A stretch of DNA of 64,000 bases, taken from JAMXLO01 sp963791495 (GTDB lineage Bacteria; Pseudomonadota; Alphaproteobacteria; Acetobacterales; Acetobacteraceae). Positions within the stretch are counted from its first letter, which is position 1; the number at the start of each line of letters is the position of its first letter. The stretch lies in contig CAWBST010000027.1 of the NCBI GenBank assembly GCA_963791495.1, positions 248,001 to 312,000 on the forward strand, read 5' to 3'. Under the pieces are notes generated by a model. That model ran no database searches and was not told the DNA's origin. It saw only the letters and a program-made list of their open reading frames with translations. The position numbers were made by a program, and so were the translations under genes. Positions 1 to 8,277 of the stretch are shown here, in pieces.

Positions 1-9
1 CCCGTCGAA

Positions 10-1065
10 ATGCATTCCAGAGGCCTGCTGCTCGTCCTGGTCCTCTTCGTCACCGGCTGCACCGGTGCGCCGGGCAGCGCCATCGCCCGCTCGGCGCCCG
101 AGAGCTTCTCGCCGCTGGTCAAGCGCGTGCTGCCGTCGGTGGTCAACATCGCGGTGACCGAGACCGTCTCCGGCGGGCAGGTGCTGAGCGAATTGCCGCC
201 GGAACTGCGCGACACGCCGCTCGGCCGCGAGTTCCGCAAGCGCTTCGGCAATCGCCGCGAGCAGACGATGGGCGCCGGCTCGGGCTTTGTCATCGATCCA
301 TCCGGCCTGATCGTGACCAACAACCACGTGGTCGGCCACGCCGACAAGATCGTGGTCGGGCTTACCGACGGCACGCGGTTGCCGGCCCGGGTCATCGGCA
401 CCGACGAGCTGACCGACGTGGCGCTGATCAAGGTGCAGGCGACCGGGCCGCTGGCCGCCGTCACGTTCGGCGACTCCCGCCAGGTCGAGGTAGGCGACTG
501 GGTGCTCGCCGCCGGCAATCCGTTCGGTCTCGGCGGCTCTGTCACCGCGGGCATCATCTCGGCGCGCGGCCGAGACCTGGGCGCCGGCCCATTCGACAAC
601 TTCCTGCAGCTCGATGCGCCGATCAATCCGGGGAACTCAGGCGGGCCGATCTTCAACATGGACGGCCAGGTCATCGCGGTCAGCACCGCCATCGTCTCGC
701 CGTCCGGCGGCTCAGTGGGCATCGGCTTCGCCACGCCAAGCGAACTGATCGTGCCGATCATCAACAAGTTGCGCACCAGCGGGCGGATCGAGCGCGGCTG
801 GCTCGGAGTCTCGGTGGAGAACTCGGACAATGGTGTGACGGTCGCGGGGGTTGAACGCACCAGTCCCGCGGCGCGTGCCGGACTCCGGCAGGGTGATGCT
901 ATTCTCGCGGTGAATGGCGAGCGCATCGAGGGTGCGCGGGGGCTGATCCGCACCGTCGCCGCAGTGTCGCCCGGCAGCAATGTCAGCCTGACGATCCGCC
1001 GTCAGGGTCGCGAGATGGATGTATCGGTCACGGTCGGCCGGCGTCCCGAAAACGGCGCCGGTTGA
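10..1065 (+). CDS. DegP/HtrA-family serine protease, putative lipoprotein
   Basis: Envelope serine protease for quality control of misfolded proteins (S1C family). The N-terminus is a hydrophobic signal ending in VTGC, a plausible lipobox with Cys17 as the lipidated residue, so it is probably membrane-anchored on the periplasmic side. The trypsin-like domain carries His106 (NNHVV), Asp136 (TDVALI) and Ser210 (GNSGGP). One PDZ domain follows (about 260-345), as in DegS/HhoB rather than the two-PDZ DegP. At 351 aa the length fits that subgroup. It ends 12 bp before the response regulator, so the three genes probably form one envelope-stress operon (inferred). The start lies only nine bases from the window edge, so the promoter is not visible. 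Confidence 0.93.
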   Translation: MHSRGLLLVLVLFVTGCTGAPGSAIARSAPESFSPLVKRVLPSVVNIAVTETVSGGQVLSELPPELRDTPLGREFRKRFGNRREQTMGAGSGFVIDPSGLIVTNNHVVGHADKIVVGLTDGTRLPARVIGTDELTDVALIKVQATGPLAAVTFGDSRQVEVGDWVLAAGNPFGLGGSVTAGIISARGRDLGAGPFDNFLQLDAPINPGNSGGPIFNMDGQVIAVSTAIVSPSGGSVGIGFATPSELIVPIINKLRTSGRIERGWLGVSVENSDNGVTVAGVERTSPAARAGLRQGDAILAVNGERIEGARGLIRTVAAVSPGSNVSLTIRRQGREMDVSVTVGRRPENGAG

Positions 1066-1077
1066 GGGAGCAGGGCA

Positions 1078-1761
1078 ATGCGTATCCTGGTGGTGGAAGA
1101 CGACAAGGACGTGGGCGCCTTTGTCGTGCGCGGACTGAAGGAGGCGGGCCACGTAGTGGAACTCGCCGACAACGGTCGCGACGGCCTGTTCATGGCAGCG
1201 AGCGAGGCGTTCGACGCCGTGATTCTGGACCGCATGCTGCCTGGCGGCATCGACGGCATCCGCCTGCTGGAGACGCTGCGGGCGCAGAAGAACACCGTGC
1301 CGGTGCTGATCCTGTCGGCGCTCGCAGATGTCGATGAGCGGGTACGTGGCCTGAAGGCCGGCGGCGACGACTACCTGACCAAGCCGTTCGCCTTCGCCGA
1401 ACTGCTGGCGCGGGTCGAGGCGCTCGCGCGTCGCGGCAAGGGCGAGGGGCCGGTGACCAAGCTGGTGGTCGAGGACCTGGAGCTCGACCTGCTGTCGCGC
1501 CAGGTGAAACGCGCCGGCCAGAAGATCGATCTGCAGCCGCGCGAGTTCCGCCTGCTGGAATACCTGATGCGCCACGCCGGCCAGGTAGTGACCCGCACCA
1601 TGCTGCTGGAAGGCGTGTGGGACTATCACTTCGACCCACAGACCAACGTAATCGACGTGCACGTGTCGCGGCTGCGCCAGAAGGTGGACAAGCCGTTCCC
1701 GACGCCGCTGATCCACACGGTGCGCAACGCCGGCTACATGCTGCGCGCCGACAGTGCGTGA
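1078..1761 (+). CDS. OmpR/PhoB-family response regulator
   Basis: Two-component response regulator of 227 aa. The receiver domain (1-115) shows the acidic pocket EDD at 7-9, phospho-acceptor Asp51 in VILDRML, the conserved Ser of ILSAL and Lys in LTKPF. The C-terminal winged helix (about 128-225) contains the family motifs LQPREFRLLEYL and VIDVHVSRLRQK. A purine-rich GGGAGCAGGG precedes the ATG. Its stop codon overlaps the GTG start of the kinase as GTGA, which is typical of co-translated regulator/sensor pairs. The signal sensed is unknown; the protease just upstream hints at envelope stress (inference). Confidence 0.96.
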   Translation: MRILVVEDDKDVGAFVVRGLKEAGHVVELADNGRDGLFMAASEAFDAVILDRMLPGGIDGIRLLETLRAQKNTVPVLILSALADVDERVRGLKAGGDDYLTKPFAFAELLARVEALARRGKGEGPVTKLVVEDLELDLLSRQVKRAGQKIDLQPREFRLLEYLMRHAGQVVTRTMLLEGVWDYHFDPQTNVIDVHVSRLRQKVDKPFPTPLIHTVRNAGYMLRADSA

Positions 1762-3224
1762 CCGGGTCCCACGCAATTCCTCCCCCTCCCCTTGCGGGAG
1801 GGGGTTGGGGGGAGGGGGAGATCGTTCAGTCGGCCGCGCATTCCGCGTCGCGGCGTCTGCTGCGCTCGGCCGGCTTCCGCTTCGCCGCAGTCTATGCGGT
1901 GTTGCTCGCGGTCAGCGCGGCGGCCCTCGCGCTGTTCCTGTGGTGGTCGACCGCCGGTCTTCTCGATCGGCAGACCACGGCCGCGATCCAGGCTGACGCG
2001 CAGAGCCTGTCGGAGCGTTTCGCCACCGGTGGCCTGCCTGCGCTGGTGCTCACCATCGAGGACCGCCTGACGCAGGACATCGAGGACGATGCCATCTACC
2101 TGCTGATCGATCCGTCGGGGCGGCGGATCGCCGGCAACCTGGAGCACTGGCCGCAAGGAGCGGCACAAAACGGCGCCTGGTACGAACTGCCGATAGAGCG
2201 CGCCGGCATGCGCTCGCTGGCGGTGGTGGAAAGCTTCGATCTCCCCGGCAGGTTTCACCTGCTGGTCGGTCGCGATGTGCAGGTGCGCGCGCAGCTGCGC
2301 GGGCTGCTGACCGACGCACTCCTGTGGGCGCTGCTGGTGGTGCTGGCGATGGCATCGTTCGGTGCGCTGGTGGTGCGCAGCCTGTTCCGCCGGGCGCTGG
2401 CCAACGTCTCGGCTACCGCTGTCGCGATCGCCGGCGGCGACTTCACCCAGCGCGTGAAGCTGTCAGGCCGTGGCGACGAGTTCGACCAGCTTGCCGAGAC
2501 CATCAACGACATGCTGGACCGCATGGCGCGGCTGATGGAGGGCGTGCGCGCGGTATCCAACGCGATCGCCCATGATCTGCGCACGCCGATCACCCGTGCC
2601 CGCGCCCGACTGGAGGACGCGGCGGTGCATGCCGATACCGTGGCAGAGCTGCATGCCGCGATCGAGCGGGCAACCGCCGACCTCGATGGCATCGTCGCGG
2701 TGTTCCAGGCGCTTTTGCGCATTGCCGAAATCGAGGCGGGCTCGCGCCGCGCAGCCTTCGCGACGCTGGACGTGGCGCCGGTGCTCGCCGACGTGGCCGA
2801 GCTGTACGGTGCCGTGGCGGAGGAGAAGGGAATTGCCCTGACGGTGCAGATGCCTGACGAGACAACGGTGTTCGGCGATCGCGAACTGCTGCAGCAGGCC
2901 GTCGCCAACCTGGTGGACAATGCGGTGAAGTTCTCGCCCTCGGGCAGCACGGTGCATCTGTCCGCGACCTCGTCCTCGGCAGGGATTGAAATAGCGGTGG
3001 CGGATCGGGGCCCGGGTATCCCGGAGGTTGACCGGGCGCGCGCCGCCGAGCGTTTCTTCCGCGGCGAGAGTGCGCGGAACACACCGGGATCGGGGCTTGG
3101 CCTGGCCCTGGTGCAGGCGGTCGCACAGTTGCACGGCGGCAGCCTCCGGATGGCCGATGCCGGGCCGGGCCTGGTCGCGGCCCTATGGCTGCCGGGCCAT
3201 GAGGCCACGGGCCGCGGCGCCTAA
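1758..3224 (+). CDS. Sensor histidine kinase (HAMP, HisKA, HATPase)
   Basis: Partner sensor of the preceding regulator, about 488 aa. Order of parts: N-terminal TM helix (FAAVYAVLLAVSAAALALF), periplasmic loop, second TM helix, HAMP (VSATAVAIAGGDF), HisKA with phospho-His in AHDLRTP, and a C-terminal ATPase domain with the N box LVDNAVKFSP, G1 DRGPGIP and G2 GSGLGLAL. I use GTG at 1758, which overlaps the upstream stop (GTGA). No ATG, GTG or TTG occurs between it and the middle of TM1. The odd part is residues 8-21: this stretch is a copy of the GC-rich palindromic repeat read in frame, adding a Pro/Gly-rich segment ahead of TM1. Confidence 0.9.
   Translation: MTGSHAIPPPPLAGGGWGEGEIVQSAAHSASRRLLRSAGFRFAAVYAVLLAVSAAALALFLWWSTAGLLDRQTTAAIQADAQSLSERFATGGLPALVLTIEDRLTQDIEDDAIYLLIDPSGRRIAGNLEHWPQGAAQNGAWYELPIERAGMRSLAVVESFDLPGRFHLLVGRDVQVRAQLRGLLTDALLWALLVVLAMASFGALVVRSLFRRALANVSATAVAIAGGDFTQRVKLSGRGDEFDQLAETINDMLDRMARLMEGVRAVSNAIAHDLRTPITRARARLEDAAVHADTVAELHAAIERATADLDGIVAVFQALLRIAEIEAGSRRAAFATLDVAPVLADVAELYGAVAEEKGIALTVQMPDETTVFGDRELLQQAVANLVDNAVKFSPSGSTVHLSATSSSAGIEIAVADRGPGIPEVDRARAAERFFRGESARNTPGSGLGLALVQAVAQLHGGSLRMADAGPGLVAALWLPGHEATGRGA
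1779..1820 (+). repeat. GC-rich palindromic element, copy 1 (inside kinase gene)
   Basis: A pyrimidine arm (CCTCCCCCTCCCC), the core TTGCGGGAGGGGG and a purine arm (TTGGGGGGAGGGGGAG) form an imperfect palindrome of 42 bp. The same element recurs near 7150, 32609, 32671, 35907 and 35961. Here it begins 21 bp after the GTG start of the histidine kinase and is open in that frame. Its 42 bp length is a multiple of three, so it preserves the frame. Confidence 0.85.
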
Positions 3225-3282
3225 CGTCGTTGTCATGCCATCACCACGGCGGTGTGAGGTCGGAGATGCCATTCTCAGCGCC

Positions 3283-3582
3283 ATGGGACCTGTGGCGCGT
3301 ACACTGAGCCTCGGGGCAGCAACGGTGTGGCTTGGCGTCACGCCGCCGCTGGCAAGCCAGCCGCCGCCGCAGCGGGTGACCAGCGATACGCCGGAATACT
3401 GCCTGCACCTGCTGGACCGTGTCAGCGAGATGGTGCGCGTCGCCAGTTCGCCGCCGCCGCAGGAGGTCACGTTCCTGTCCAGCGAAGGGCAGCGAATGTG
3501 CGATCAGGGTCAGACCCGAGGCGGCATCCTACGGCTTCGCCGCGCCCTGATGCTCATGAGCCATCAGGGCGAGGGACCGTAG
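3283..3582 (+). CDS. Small exported hypothetical protein
   Basis: 99 aa protein with a hydrophobic N-terminal segment (LSLGAATVWLGVTPPLASQ) that looks like a Sec signal with cleavage after Ala-Ser-Gln or thereabouts. The mature part has two cysteines (EYCLHLLDR and RMCDQG), which could form a disulfide. I recognise no family. An alternative in-frame ATG at 3235 would add 16 residues ahead of the signal; 3283 gives the better signal peptide. It follows the histidine kinase by 58 bp on the same strand and may be the last gene of that operon. Its stop abuts the convergent gene at 3583 with no space between. Confidence 0.6.
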   Translation: MGPVARTLSLGAATVWLGVTPPLASQPPPQRVTSDTPEYCLHLLDRVSEMVRVASSPPPQEVTFLSSEGQRMCDQGQTRGGILRLRRALMLMSHQGEGP

Positions 3583-3771
3583 TCAGCGAATCTTCTTCCC
3601 GTGCTTCGGACAGCGGTCCGCCAAGGCATCCAGTCTCCTGGCGAGCGACGCGTAGCGGTTTGAAATCGTCAGCATGGCTCGCTGCGCAAGGGCGTTTCGC
3701 ATCGTTGCGCCCTTGGCGCGGGCTGCTTCGGCCAGCTCCATAAACCTTCTCGCTTGCTCTCGTCTGCGCAT
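3583..3771 (-). CDS. Small helical hypothetical protein
   Basis: 62 aa, basic and Ala/Arg-rich, predicted almost wholly helical (ARRFMELAEAARAKGATM). Small proteins of this style are common in alphaproteobacteria, and no function is known to me. It has its own ATG, is convergent with the preceding gene, and lies 83 bp downstream of the YCII-containing operon on the same strand. Support is only an open frame with plausible composition, so it may not be real. Confidence 0.4.
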   Translation of the reverse strand: MRRREQARRFMELAEAARAKGATMRNALAQRAMLTISNRYASLARRLDALADRCPKHGKKIR

Positions 3772-3854
3772 ACGGCCTCACCACAGGCCGCCTCAACGTT
3801 AATTCTCCGAACGAAGTTGCGCTCTGCCCAAGGCGTGATGAGCGTCGCCCGCGC

Positions 3855-4160
3855 TCAGTTGCCCTGGCCGATCGAGCCCAGGCGCAGCGTCCATGGAGCA
3901 ATGCTGGTCGTTGATAGGTGCTGTGATCCCGTCCAGGGATCAGCGGACAGCCGTGCCTCGATCTGATTCGCATCATCGGCGCGTGCGATCAGGAGGGCGT
4001 CTCTTGTCCCCTCGAGCGGCCCGACCAGGACAACGAACCCCTCGGCATACAGCGCGTCCATGAAGGTTGCGTGCCCTGCCCAGTCGGTCTGCTGCTCCAT
4101 GGATCGCGTCTCATCCCAGGCAGGACCTCGCGAACGGATCACAGCGAAGACACGCGCCAT
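3855..4160 (-). CDS. YCII-related domain protein
   Basis: 101 aa single-domain protein of the YCII/YciI-like ferredoxin-fold family. Visible features are the N-terminal strand ARVFAVIRSRG, the helix HATFMDALYAEGFVVLVGPL, and the strand DALLIARADDANQIEARLSADPW, which matches the usual YCII pattern of a GP(L/V) turn and a D-PW-like segment. Its ATG overlaps the stop of the upstream oxygenase gene by one base (TGATG), implying translational coupling. These small dimeric proteins bind a ligand or have weak hydrolase-like activity in known cases; the substrate here is unknown. Confidence 0.8.
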   Translation of the reverse strand: MARVFAVIRSRGPAWDETRSMEQQTDWAGHATFMDALYAEGFVVLVGPLEGTRDALLIARADDANQIEARLSADPWTGSQHLSTTSIAPWTLRLGSIGQGN

Positions 4161-4861
4161 CAGGCGTCCTCGCGGCGGAAGGTAACGACCAGGACGTCGC
4201 GAAATCCCGGCTCGGCTGGTTCGATGGGCTCGACCGGCGTGACCCCGTGCAAGACCCGGTGATCGTCCACCCACGCCGCATCGCACGGCTCCGCCAGCGT
4301 GAAGCTGCCGAGATCCCGCCCATCCGTCCCTCGGATCGATGTGACCCCGCTTTGGATGTTGCGCCGCCCGACAAGCAGCACCAGCACGTAGTCGACGCCG
4401 TCGCGGTGCATGCCCTCTGGGGTCGGGCGCCCTTCTGCGCCGCTGCACGCCTCGATGCGGAACTGGTGCACCTCGATGTGCCAGTCCCGCGTCGGTGCCA
4501 GGTGCTCGAACAGCCCGCGGCAGGTCGCCAGGATCGCGGTCATGCTCGGGCCGTCGGCGATCTCCGGCAGCACCGGATCGAACCAGCGCGCGATGCCGCC
4601 GTTCAGCGGGTTGTAGTCGCGGCTCTGGTAATGCGGCTGGTGCGGCTTGCGATGGATCGGCTCGCCGGCGCGTGCGCCGAACGCGGCGTGACGCCGCTTC
4701 CGATAGCGCCCGCCATCCGCCATGTAGGTGTCGAGGCCAAGGTCGTCCCAGCTCGCCGCGAACGCCGGCCAGTCCGCCATCGGGCCGAACAGAACGCGCA
4801 TCTCAGCCCCGCGCGCGAAGGCAAACCCCTCCGCTGCGATGGTGGCGGCAAGCTGCTTCAC
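4160..4861 (-). CDS. 2OG-Fe(II) dioxygenase family protein
   Basis: About 233 aa with the fold and motifs of a 2OG-Fe dioxygenase (2OG-Fe_dioxy-like, seen beside amino-acid or peptide hydroxylases). Candidate iron ligands are His and Asp in GMHRDGVDY and the distal His in HRVLHGVTP, followed by Arg in FRDVLVVTFRRED for 2-oxoglutarate. I place the start at GTG 4861, which overlaps the mechanosensitive-channel stop (GTGA); longer readings run into the upstream gene. It is translationally coupled at both ends. The substrate cannot be predicted. Confidence 0.82.
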   Translation of the reverse strand: MKQLAATIAAEGFAFARGAEMRVLFGPMADWPAFAASWDDLGLDTYMADGGRYRKRRHAAFGARAGEPIHRKPHQPHYQSRDYNPLNGGIARWFDPVLPEIADGPSMTAILATCRGLFEHLAPTRDWHIEVHQFRIEACSGAEGRPTPEGMHRDGVDYVLVLLVGRRNIQSGVTSIRGTDGRDLGSFTLAEPCDAAWVDDHRVLHGVTPVEPIEPAEPGFRDVLVVTFRREDA

Positions 4862-7089
4862 GACGGCACTTCCTGAGGGATCTGGCGTACAGCGACCATG
4901 CGCTCCACCGGGTTGTAGAGCTGGATCCCCAGCTCTTCGAACCGCCTCTTCATCCGCCTGTTGAACTCGCGCTGCACGCTCCAACGTCCGGAATCCGTGC
5001 AGACCACTTGGCCGGCGATCGTCACCGACGCGCCGTCCACCTTGTCGACGCCCCAGAGCTGCAGGTCGCCCAGCATACGCCCCGAGAAATCCGGATCCTC
5101 GCGCATCCCGGCCGCGATCTCCTTCAGCGTCGTGCAGACCCGATCGGTATCCTCATGCGCCGCAACGTTGACATTCACCGATGCGTTGCCCAGCCCGCGG
5201 TTCACGTTGGTCACCGTCGTCACCGAGCTGAACGGGATCAGGTGGACCGAGCCGTCGCCGGCGCGCAGCCGAATGACGCGCACCGACAGGTTCTCGACCG
5301 TGCCGGACAGGCCCGACACAGTGACGAGGTCGCCGACCTGCATCGCATTCTCCAGCAGCAGGAAGATGCCGGTGATCAGATCGCGCACCAAGGTCTGCGA
5401 GCCGAAGCCGATCGCCACACCGACGATGCCGGCGCCGGCCAGCAGCGGGCCAATGTTCACGCCGATCTGGGACAGCGCCATCATGCCGGCGACGACCAGG
5501 ATGGTGACCGACAGCGTCGTGCGCACCAGCGGCAGAAGGGTGCGCAACCGCGCGGACCGTGCCGCCTGCGCCTCATTCGTCAAGCGGGCCAGATGCCGTT
5601 CGATCGCCGCGTTGACCGCTTCCCAGACTGCCACGGCCACCAAAATGGTGACCGCGAGCGACATCAGGCTGGACAGCGCGCGGCGGCCAGGCTCGGTCCC
5701 AGCCAGGAAATCGAAGGTACCGAGCCCCCAAAGCTGGAGCAGCGCGATCGCGGCGGCGAGAAAGATCAGGGCGCGGGCGATACTGGCCAGCACCGGCCGA
5801 TAAAGTGCGAGCCGCGCCTCGATCCCAGGGTAACGCGAAACAGCTTCGGGCCGTGGCATCAGCGCGCGATCAAGCGCGCCGAGCACGACGATCTGCGCGA
5901 TCCGCGCCAGGACGAGCACCACGACGACGCTGCCGAAGTAGCGCAGCATGCGCTGATACCCGTGCTGAACCTCTACCGCGGAGGCGAGCCAGAGCGCCGC
6001 GAGCAGAGCCAACGCCAGCCAGTGCCAGATCCGCGCCAGCCAATTGCGCAGCGCGGCGAGTGGTCCACTTGCCCCCTCTGGCGCGCGCAAGAGATGCCGG
6101 ACGACCCGCCGCTGCTGCAGCACGATGATGCCGAGGAACACGTGGTCGGCGAGAACGACGGTCTTCAGCAGCGCATCATGGGCGGTTTCCGACAGCCCAA
6201 GCAGCAGGCCGACTTCGGCGATCGCGTAGCCGAACACGCTCACCACCGCGATGCGCCTGGTCCAGCGGGTGGCGTAGGCAGCCAGACCGTCAGGCAAGGC
6301 CAGCAGGCGGAGCCGCGGGTATCGGGGCGAAAAGATCACCCGCGCAGTGCAAAGGATGGAGACACACAGGGCGTAGGCATCGATCACTGCGAGCAGGACG
6401 AGGCGCGGAGGGTCCTCGCCGCCGAGAGCGGTCGCCGCGAGCAGATGGCCGACGACAAGGAAGGCGAGGATCGGCAACAGTTCGAGGACGAAGCGGGCGA
6501 GCACCAGCGGTACACGGCGGAGCAATGTCAGCGCCGTGATCCTGCGCGACCTCGGCGGCTCGGTCTCGCCGCGTTCGGCACGCGCCACGGCGTCTTCTTC
6601 CACGCGGTGGTTGCCACGCGGCGCCCGGCGGGCCAGGGCCACGATGGGCCGCCTTATCGCGCGGCGCACCCCCCATTCGAGCCAGAGGCCCACAGCCAGG
6701 ATCACTACCAGGCGCCAGGCCGTATCCAGCAGGACACCGCGTGCCTGGGGATCGGTCGCCATCACCGTCAGCCAGCGCCAGAACAGCGGCACGCTGCGTA
6801 CTGCCCCGAAGGCGGCGATCATCTCGCTGGAGAGATGATTGAGGAAGCCGGAGGCGCCGATGAGCACATCGGCACCGAGACTGCCTGGGGCGATCGGGAC
6901 GGTTGCCTGGGCCGGTGCAGGCTGCTGCTGCGTCTGCGCGATGGTTTGGAGCGTCTTGACGAGCTGGTCGCGCTTCTGCGGGTCCTGCAGGACGTCGAGC
7001 GTCCGACGGGCATCGTCCTGGCTTACCTGCGCGTGGACGGTCGGCGCAAGGACGAGAAGACCGGCAAGGATCAGCAGGCGAATCATCAT
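4858..7089 (-). CDS. Mechanosensitive ion channel, MscS family
   Basis: 743 aa large MscS-type channel. A signal peptide (MIRLLILAGLLVLAPTVHA) leads into a periplasmic helical region (residues 20-60), then a long run of membrane helices. The MscS pore helix and beta domain near residues 500-570 contain the core GAGIVGVAIGFGSQTLVRDL and GIFLLLENAMQVGD. The C-terminal cytoplasmic domain follows. ATG 7089 has GGAG eight bases upstream. The gene opens an overlapping three-gene operon (channel, oxygenase, YCII protein). Role: release of solutes on hypo-osmotic shock (family knowledge). Confidence 0.92.
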   Translation of the reverse strand: MMIRLLILAGLLVLAPTVHAQVSQDDARRTLDVLQDPQKRDQLVKTLQTIAQTQQQPAPAQATVPIAPGSLGADVLIGASGFLNHLSSEMIAAFGAVRSVPLFWRWLTVMATDPQARGVLLDTAWRLVVILAVGLWLEWGVRRAIRRPIVALARRAPRGNHRVEEDAVARAERGETEPPRSRRITALTLLRRVPLVLARFVLELLPILAFLVVGHLLAATALGGEDPPRLVLLAVIDAYALCVSILCTARVIFSPRYPRLRLLALPDGLAAYATRWTRRIAVVSVFGYAIAEVGLLLGLSETAHDALLKTVVLADHVFLGIIVLQQRRVVRHLLRAPEGASGPLAALRNWLARIWHWLALALLAALWLASAVEVQHGYQRMLRYFGSVVVVLVLARIAQIVVLGALDRALMPRPEAVSRYPGIEARLALYRPVLASIARALIFLAAAIALLQLWGLGTFDFLAGTEPGRRALSSLMSLAVTILVAVAVWEAVNAAIERHLARLTNEAQAARSARLRTLLPLVRTTLSVTILVVAGMMALSQIGVNIGPLLAGAGIVGVAIGFGSQTLVRDLITGIFLLLENAMQVGDLVTVSGLSGTVENLSVRVIRLRAGDGSVHLIPFSSVTTVTNVNRGLGNASVNVNVAAHEDTDRVCTTLKEIAAGMREDPDFSGRMLGDLQLWGVDKVDGASVTIAGQVVCTDSGRWSVQREFNRRMKRRFEELGIQLYNPVERMVAVRQIPQEVPS

Positions 7090-7149
7090 CAGAGCTCCGG
7101 ACAACTGAGAGCGAGATCGGTCAACAAAATGGCAGAGACACCCCTTGTT

Positions 7150-7188
7150 CCTCCCCTCCCCTCGCGGGAGGGGTTGGGGGGAGAGGGC
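7150..7188 (+). repeat. GC-rich palindromic element, copy 2
   Basis: Imperfect copy of the palindromic family: CCTCCCCTCCCC, core TCGCGGGAGGGG, then TTGGGGGGAGAGGGC. It lies in the divergent spacer between the mechanosensitive-channel gene (start 7089) and the small membrane gene at 7210. Any promoters for both must lie in or around this 120-bp stretch. Confidence 0.8.
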
Positions 7189-7209
7189 GGCGCTCTCTAT
7201 ATCACCCCG

Positions 7210-7404
7210 GTGAAGACCTTTCTCGCCATCATGGTCGCGCTGCTCATGTTCGCCACCCTGGGCGTCCTGTTCGCCGGCCTGCTCGGCCTGGCACGCGGCG
7301 GCGGCGACCCGGCGCGCTCCAACCAGCTGATGCGCTGGCGGGTGATCCTGCAAGGTGCGGCGCTGCTGCTGTTCATGCTGCTGATGACCCTGCTCCGTTC
7401 GTGA
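7210..7404 (+). CDS. Twin-transmembrane small protein (HIG1-like)
   Basis: 64 aa with two hydrophobic helices: one starting FLAIMVALLMFATLGVLF, and a second RVILQGAALLLFMLLMTLL, joined by a polar loop (GGGDPARSNQLMRW). Small twin-TM proteins of this type are commonly next to etfBA in alphaproteobacteria, which supports the call. I use GTG 7210 (VKTFLAIM); ATG 7231 is an alternative. It ends 120 bp before etfB, with a good promoter in between, so it may be a separate transcript. Confidence 0.72.
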   Translation: MKTFLAIMVALLMFATLGVLFAGLLGLARGGGDPARSNQLMRWRVILQGAALLLFMLLMTLLRS

Positions 7405-7411
7405 CCGGCGT

Positions 7412-7440
7412 TTGACAGCCACCCTGCCCCTGCATATCGT
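7412..7440 (+). promoter_or_regulatory. Probable sigma-70 promoter of etfBA-hbd
   Basis: TTGACA at 7412-7417, a 17-bp spacer, and TATCGT at 7435-7440. The -35 is perfect and the -10 matches 4 of 6. It sits about 85 bp upstream of the etfB ATG, leaving an untranslated leader. Confidence 0.6.
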
Positions 7441-7524
7441 CCGCCGCCTCTATTGCAGGTGCGAACAGGCGGACAACCCGCCTCGCCAAAGCTCAACATT
7501 CCTGGAATTGGCACGGTCCTCCCC

Positions 7525-8274
7525 ATGAAAATACTGGTCCCGGTCAAGCGGGTGGTTGACTACAACGTGAAGGTCCGCGTGAAGGCGGACGGCTCCGGCA
7601 TCGAGACCGCCGGGGTGAAGATGTCCATGAATCCGTTCGACGAGATCGGCGTCGAGGAGGCGGTCCGCCTCCGCGAGAAGGGCGCCGCCACCGAGATCGT
7701 CGCTGTCTCGATGGGTGTTCCGCAGTGCGCCGAGACAATCCGCACCGCGCTCGCGATGGGCGCCGATCGCGGCATCCTGGTGGAGACCGACGTCGAGCTG
7801 CAGCCGCTCGCGGTCGCCAAGCTCCTGAAGGCGATCGCCGACAAGGAGCAGCCGAAGCTGATCATCCTGGGCAAGCAGGCGATCGACGACGACATGAGCG
7901 CCACCGGCCAGATGCTGGCGGCGCTGCTCGGCTGGCCACAGGGCACCTTCGCCTCGAAGATCGTGATCGAAGGCGACAACATCACGGTCACGCGTGAGGT
8001 GGACGGCGGGCTTGAGACGGTCGCGCTGACCCTGCCGGCGATCGTCACCACGGATCTGCGGCTGAACGAGCCACGATACGCCTCGCTGCCGAACATCATG
8101 AAGGCGCGGAAGAAGCCGATCGAGAACGTGAAGCCCGCCGATCTCGGCGTCGATCCGACGCCGCGTCTGACCACGCTGAAGGTGGCGGACCCGCCGAAGC
8201 GTCAGGCTGGGGTGAAGGTCGGCTCGGTGGCCGAACTGGTGGCGAAGCTGCGCACGGAAGCGAAGGTGATCTGA
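7525..8274 (+). CDS. etfB: Electron transfer flavoprotein subunit beta
   Basis: 249 aa, the normal length for EtfB. The N-terminus MKILVPVKRVVDYNVKV and the segment MNPFDEIGVEEAVRLREKG are diagnostic, and the AMP-binding region includes GADRGILVETD. With EtfA it forms the soluble FAD/AMP heterodimer that takes electrons from acyl-CoA and related dehydrogenases to ETF-ubiquinone oxidoreductase. It lies three bases ahead of etfA in a three-gene operon with a 3-hydroxyacyl-CoA dehydrogenase, which ties it to fatty-acid or hydroxybutyrate metabolism. Confidence 0.97.
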   Translation: MKILVPVKRVVDYNVKVRVKADGSGIETAGVKMSMNPFDEIGVEEAVRLREKGAATEIVAVSMGVPQCAETIRTALAMGADRGILVETDVELQPLAVAKLLKAIADKEQPKLIILGKQAIDDDMSATGQMLAALLGWPQGTFASKIVIEGDNITVTREVDGGLETVALTLPAIVTTDLRLNEPRYASLPNIMKARKKPIENVKPADLGVDPTPRLTTLKVADPPKRQAGVKVGSVAELVAKLRTEAKVI

Positions 8275-8277
8275 CCG

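Noticed and set aside
4495..7404. A 969-codon open stretch on the plus strand opposite the mechanosensitive channel
   Set aside because: It has Arg/Gln/His-rich composition typical of an antisense frame in high-GC DNA. Only its last 65 codons (7210-7404) make a plausible protein, which is listed separately.
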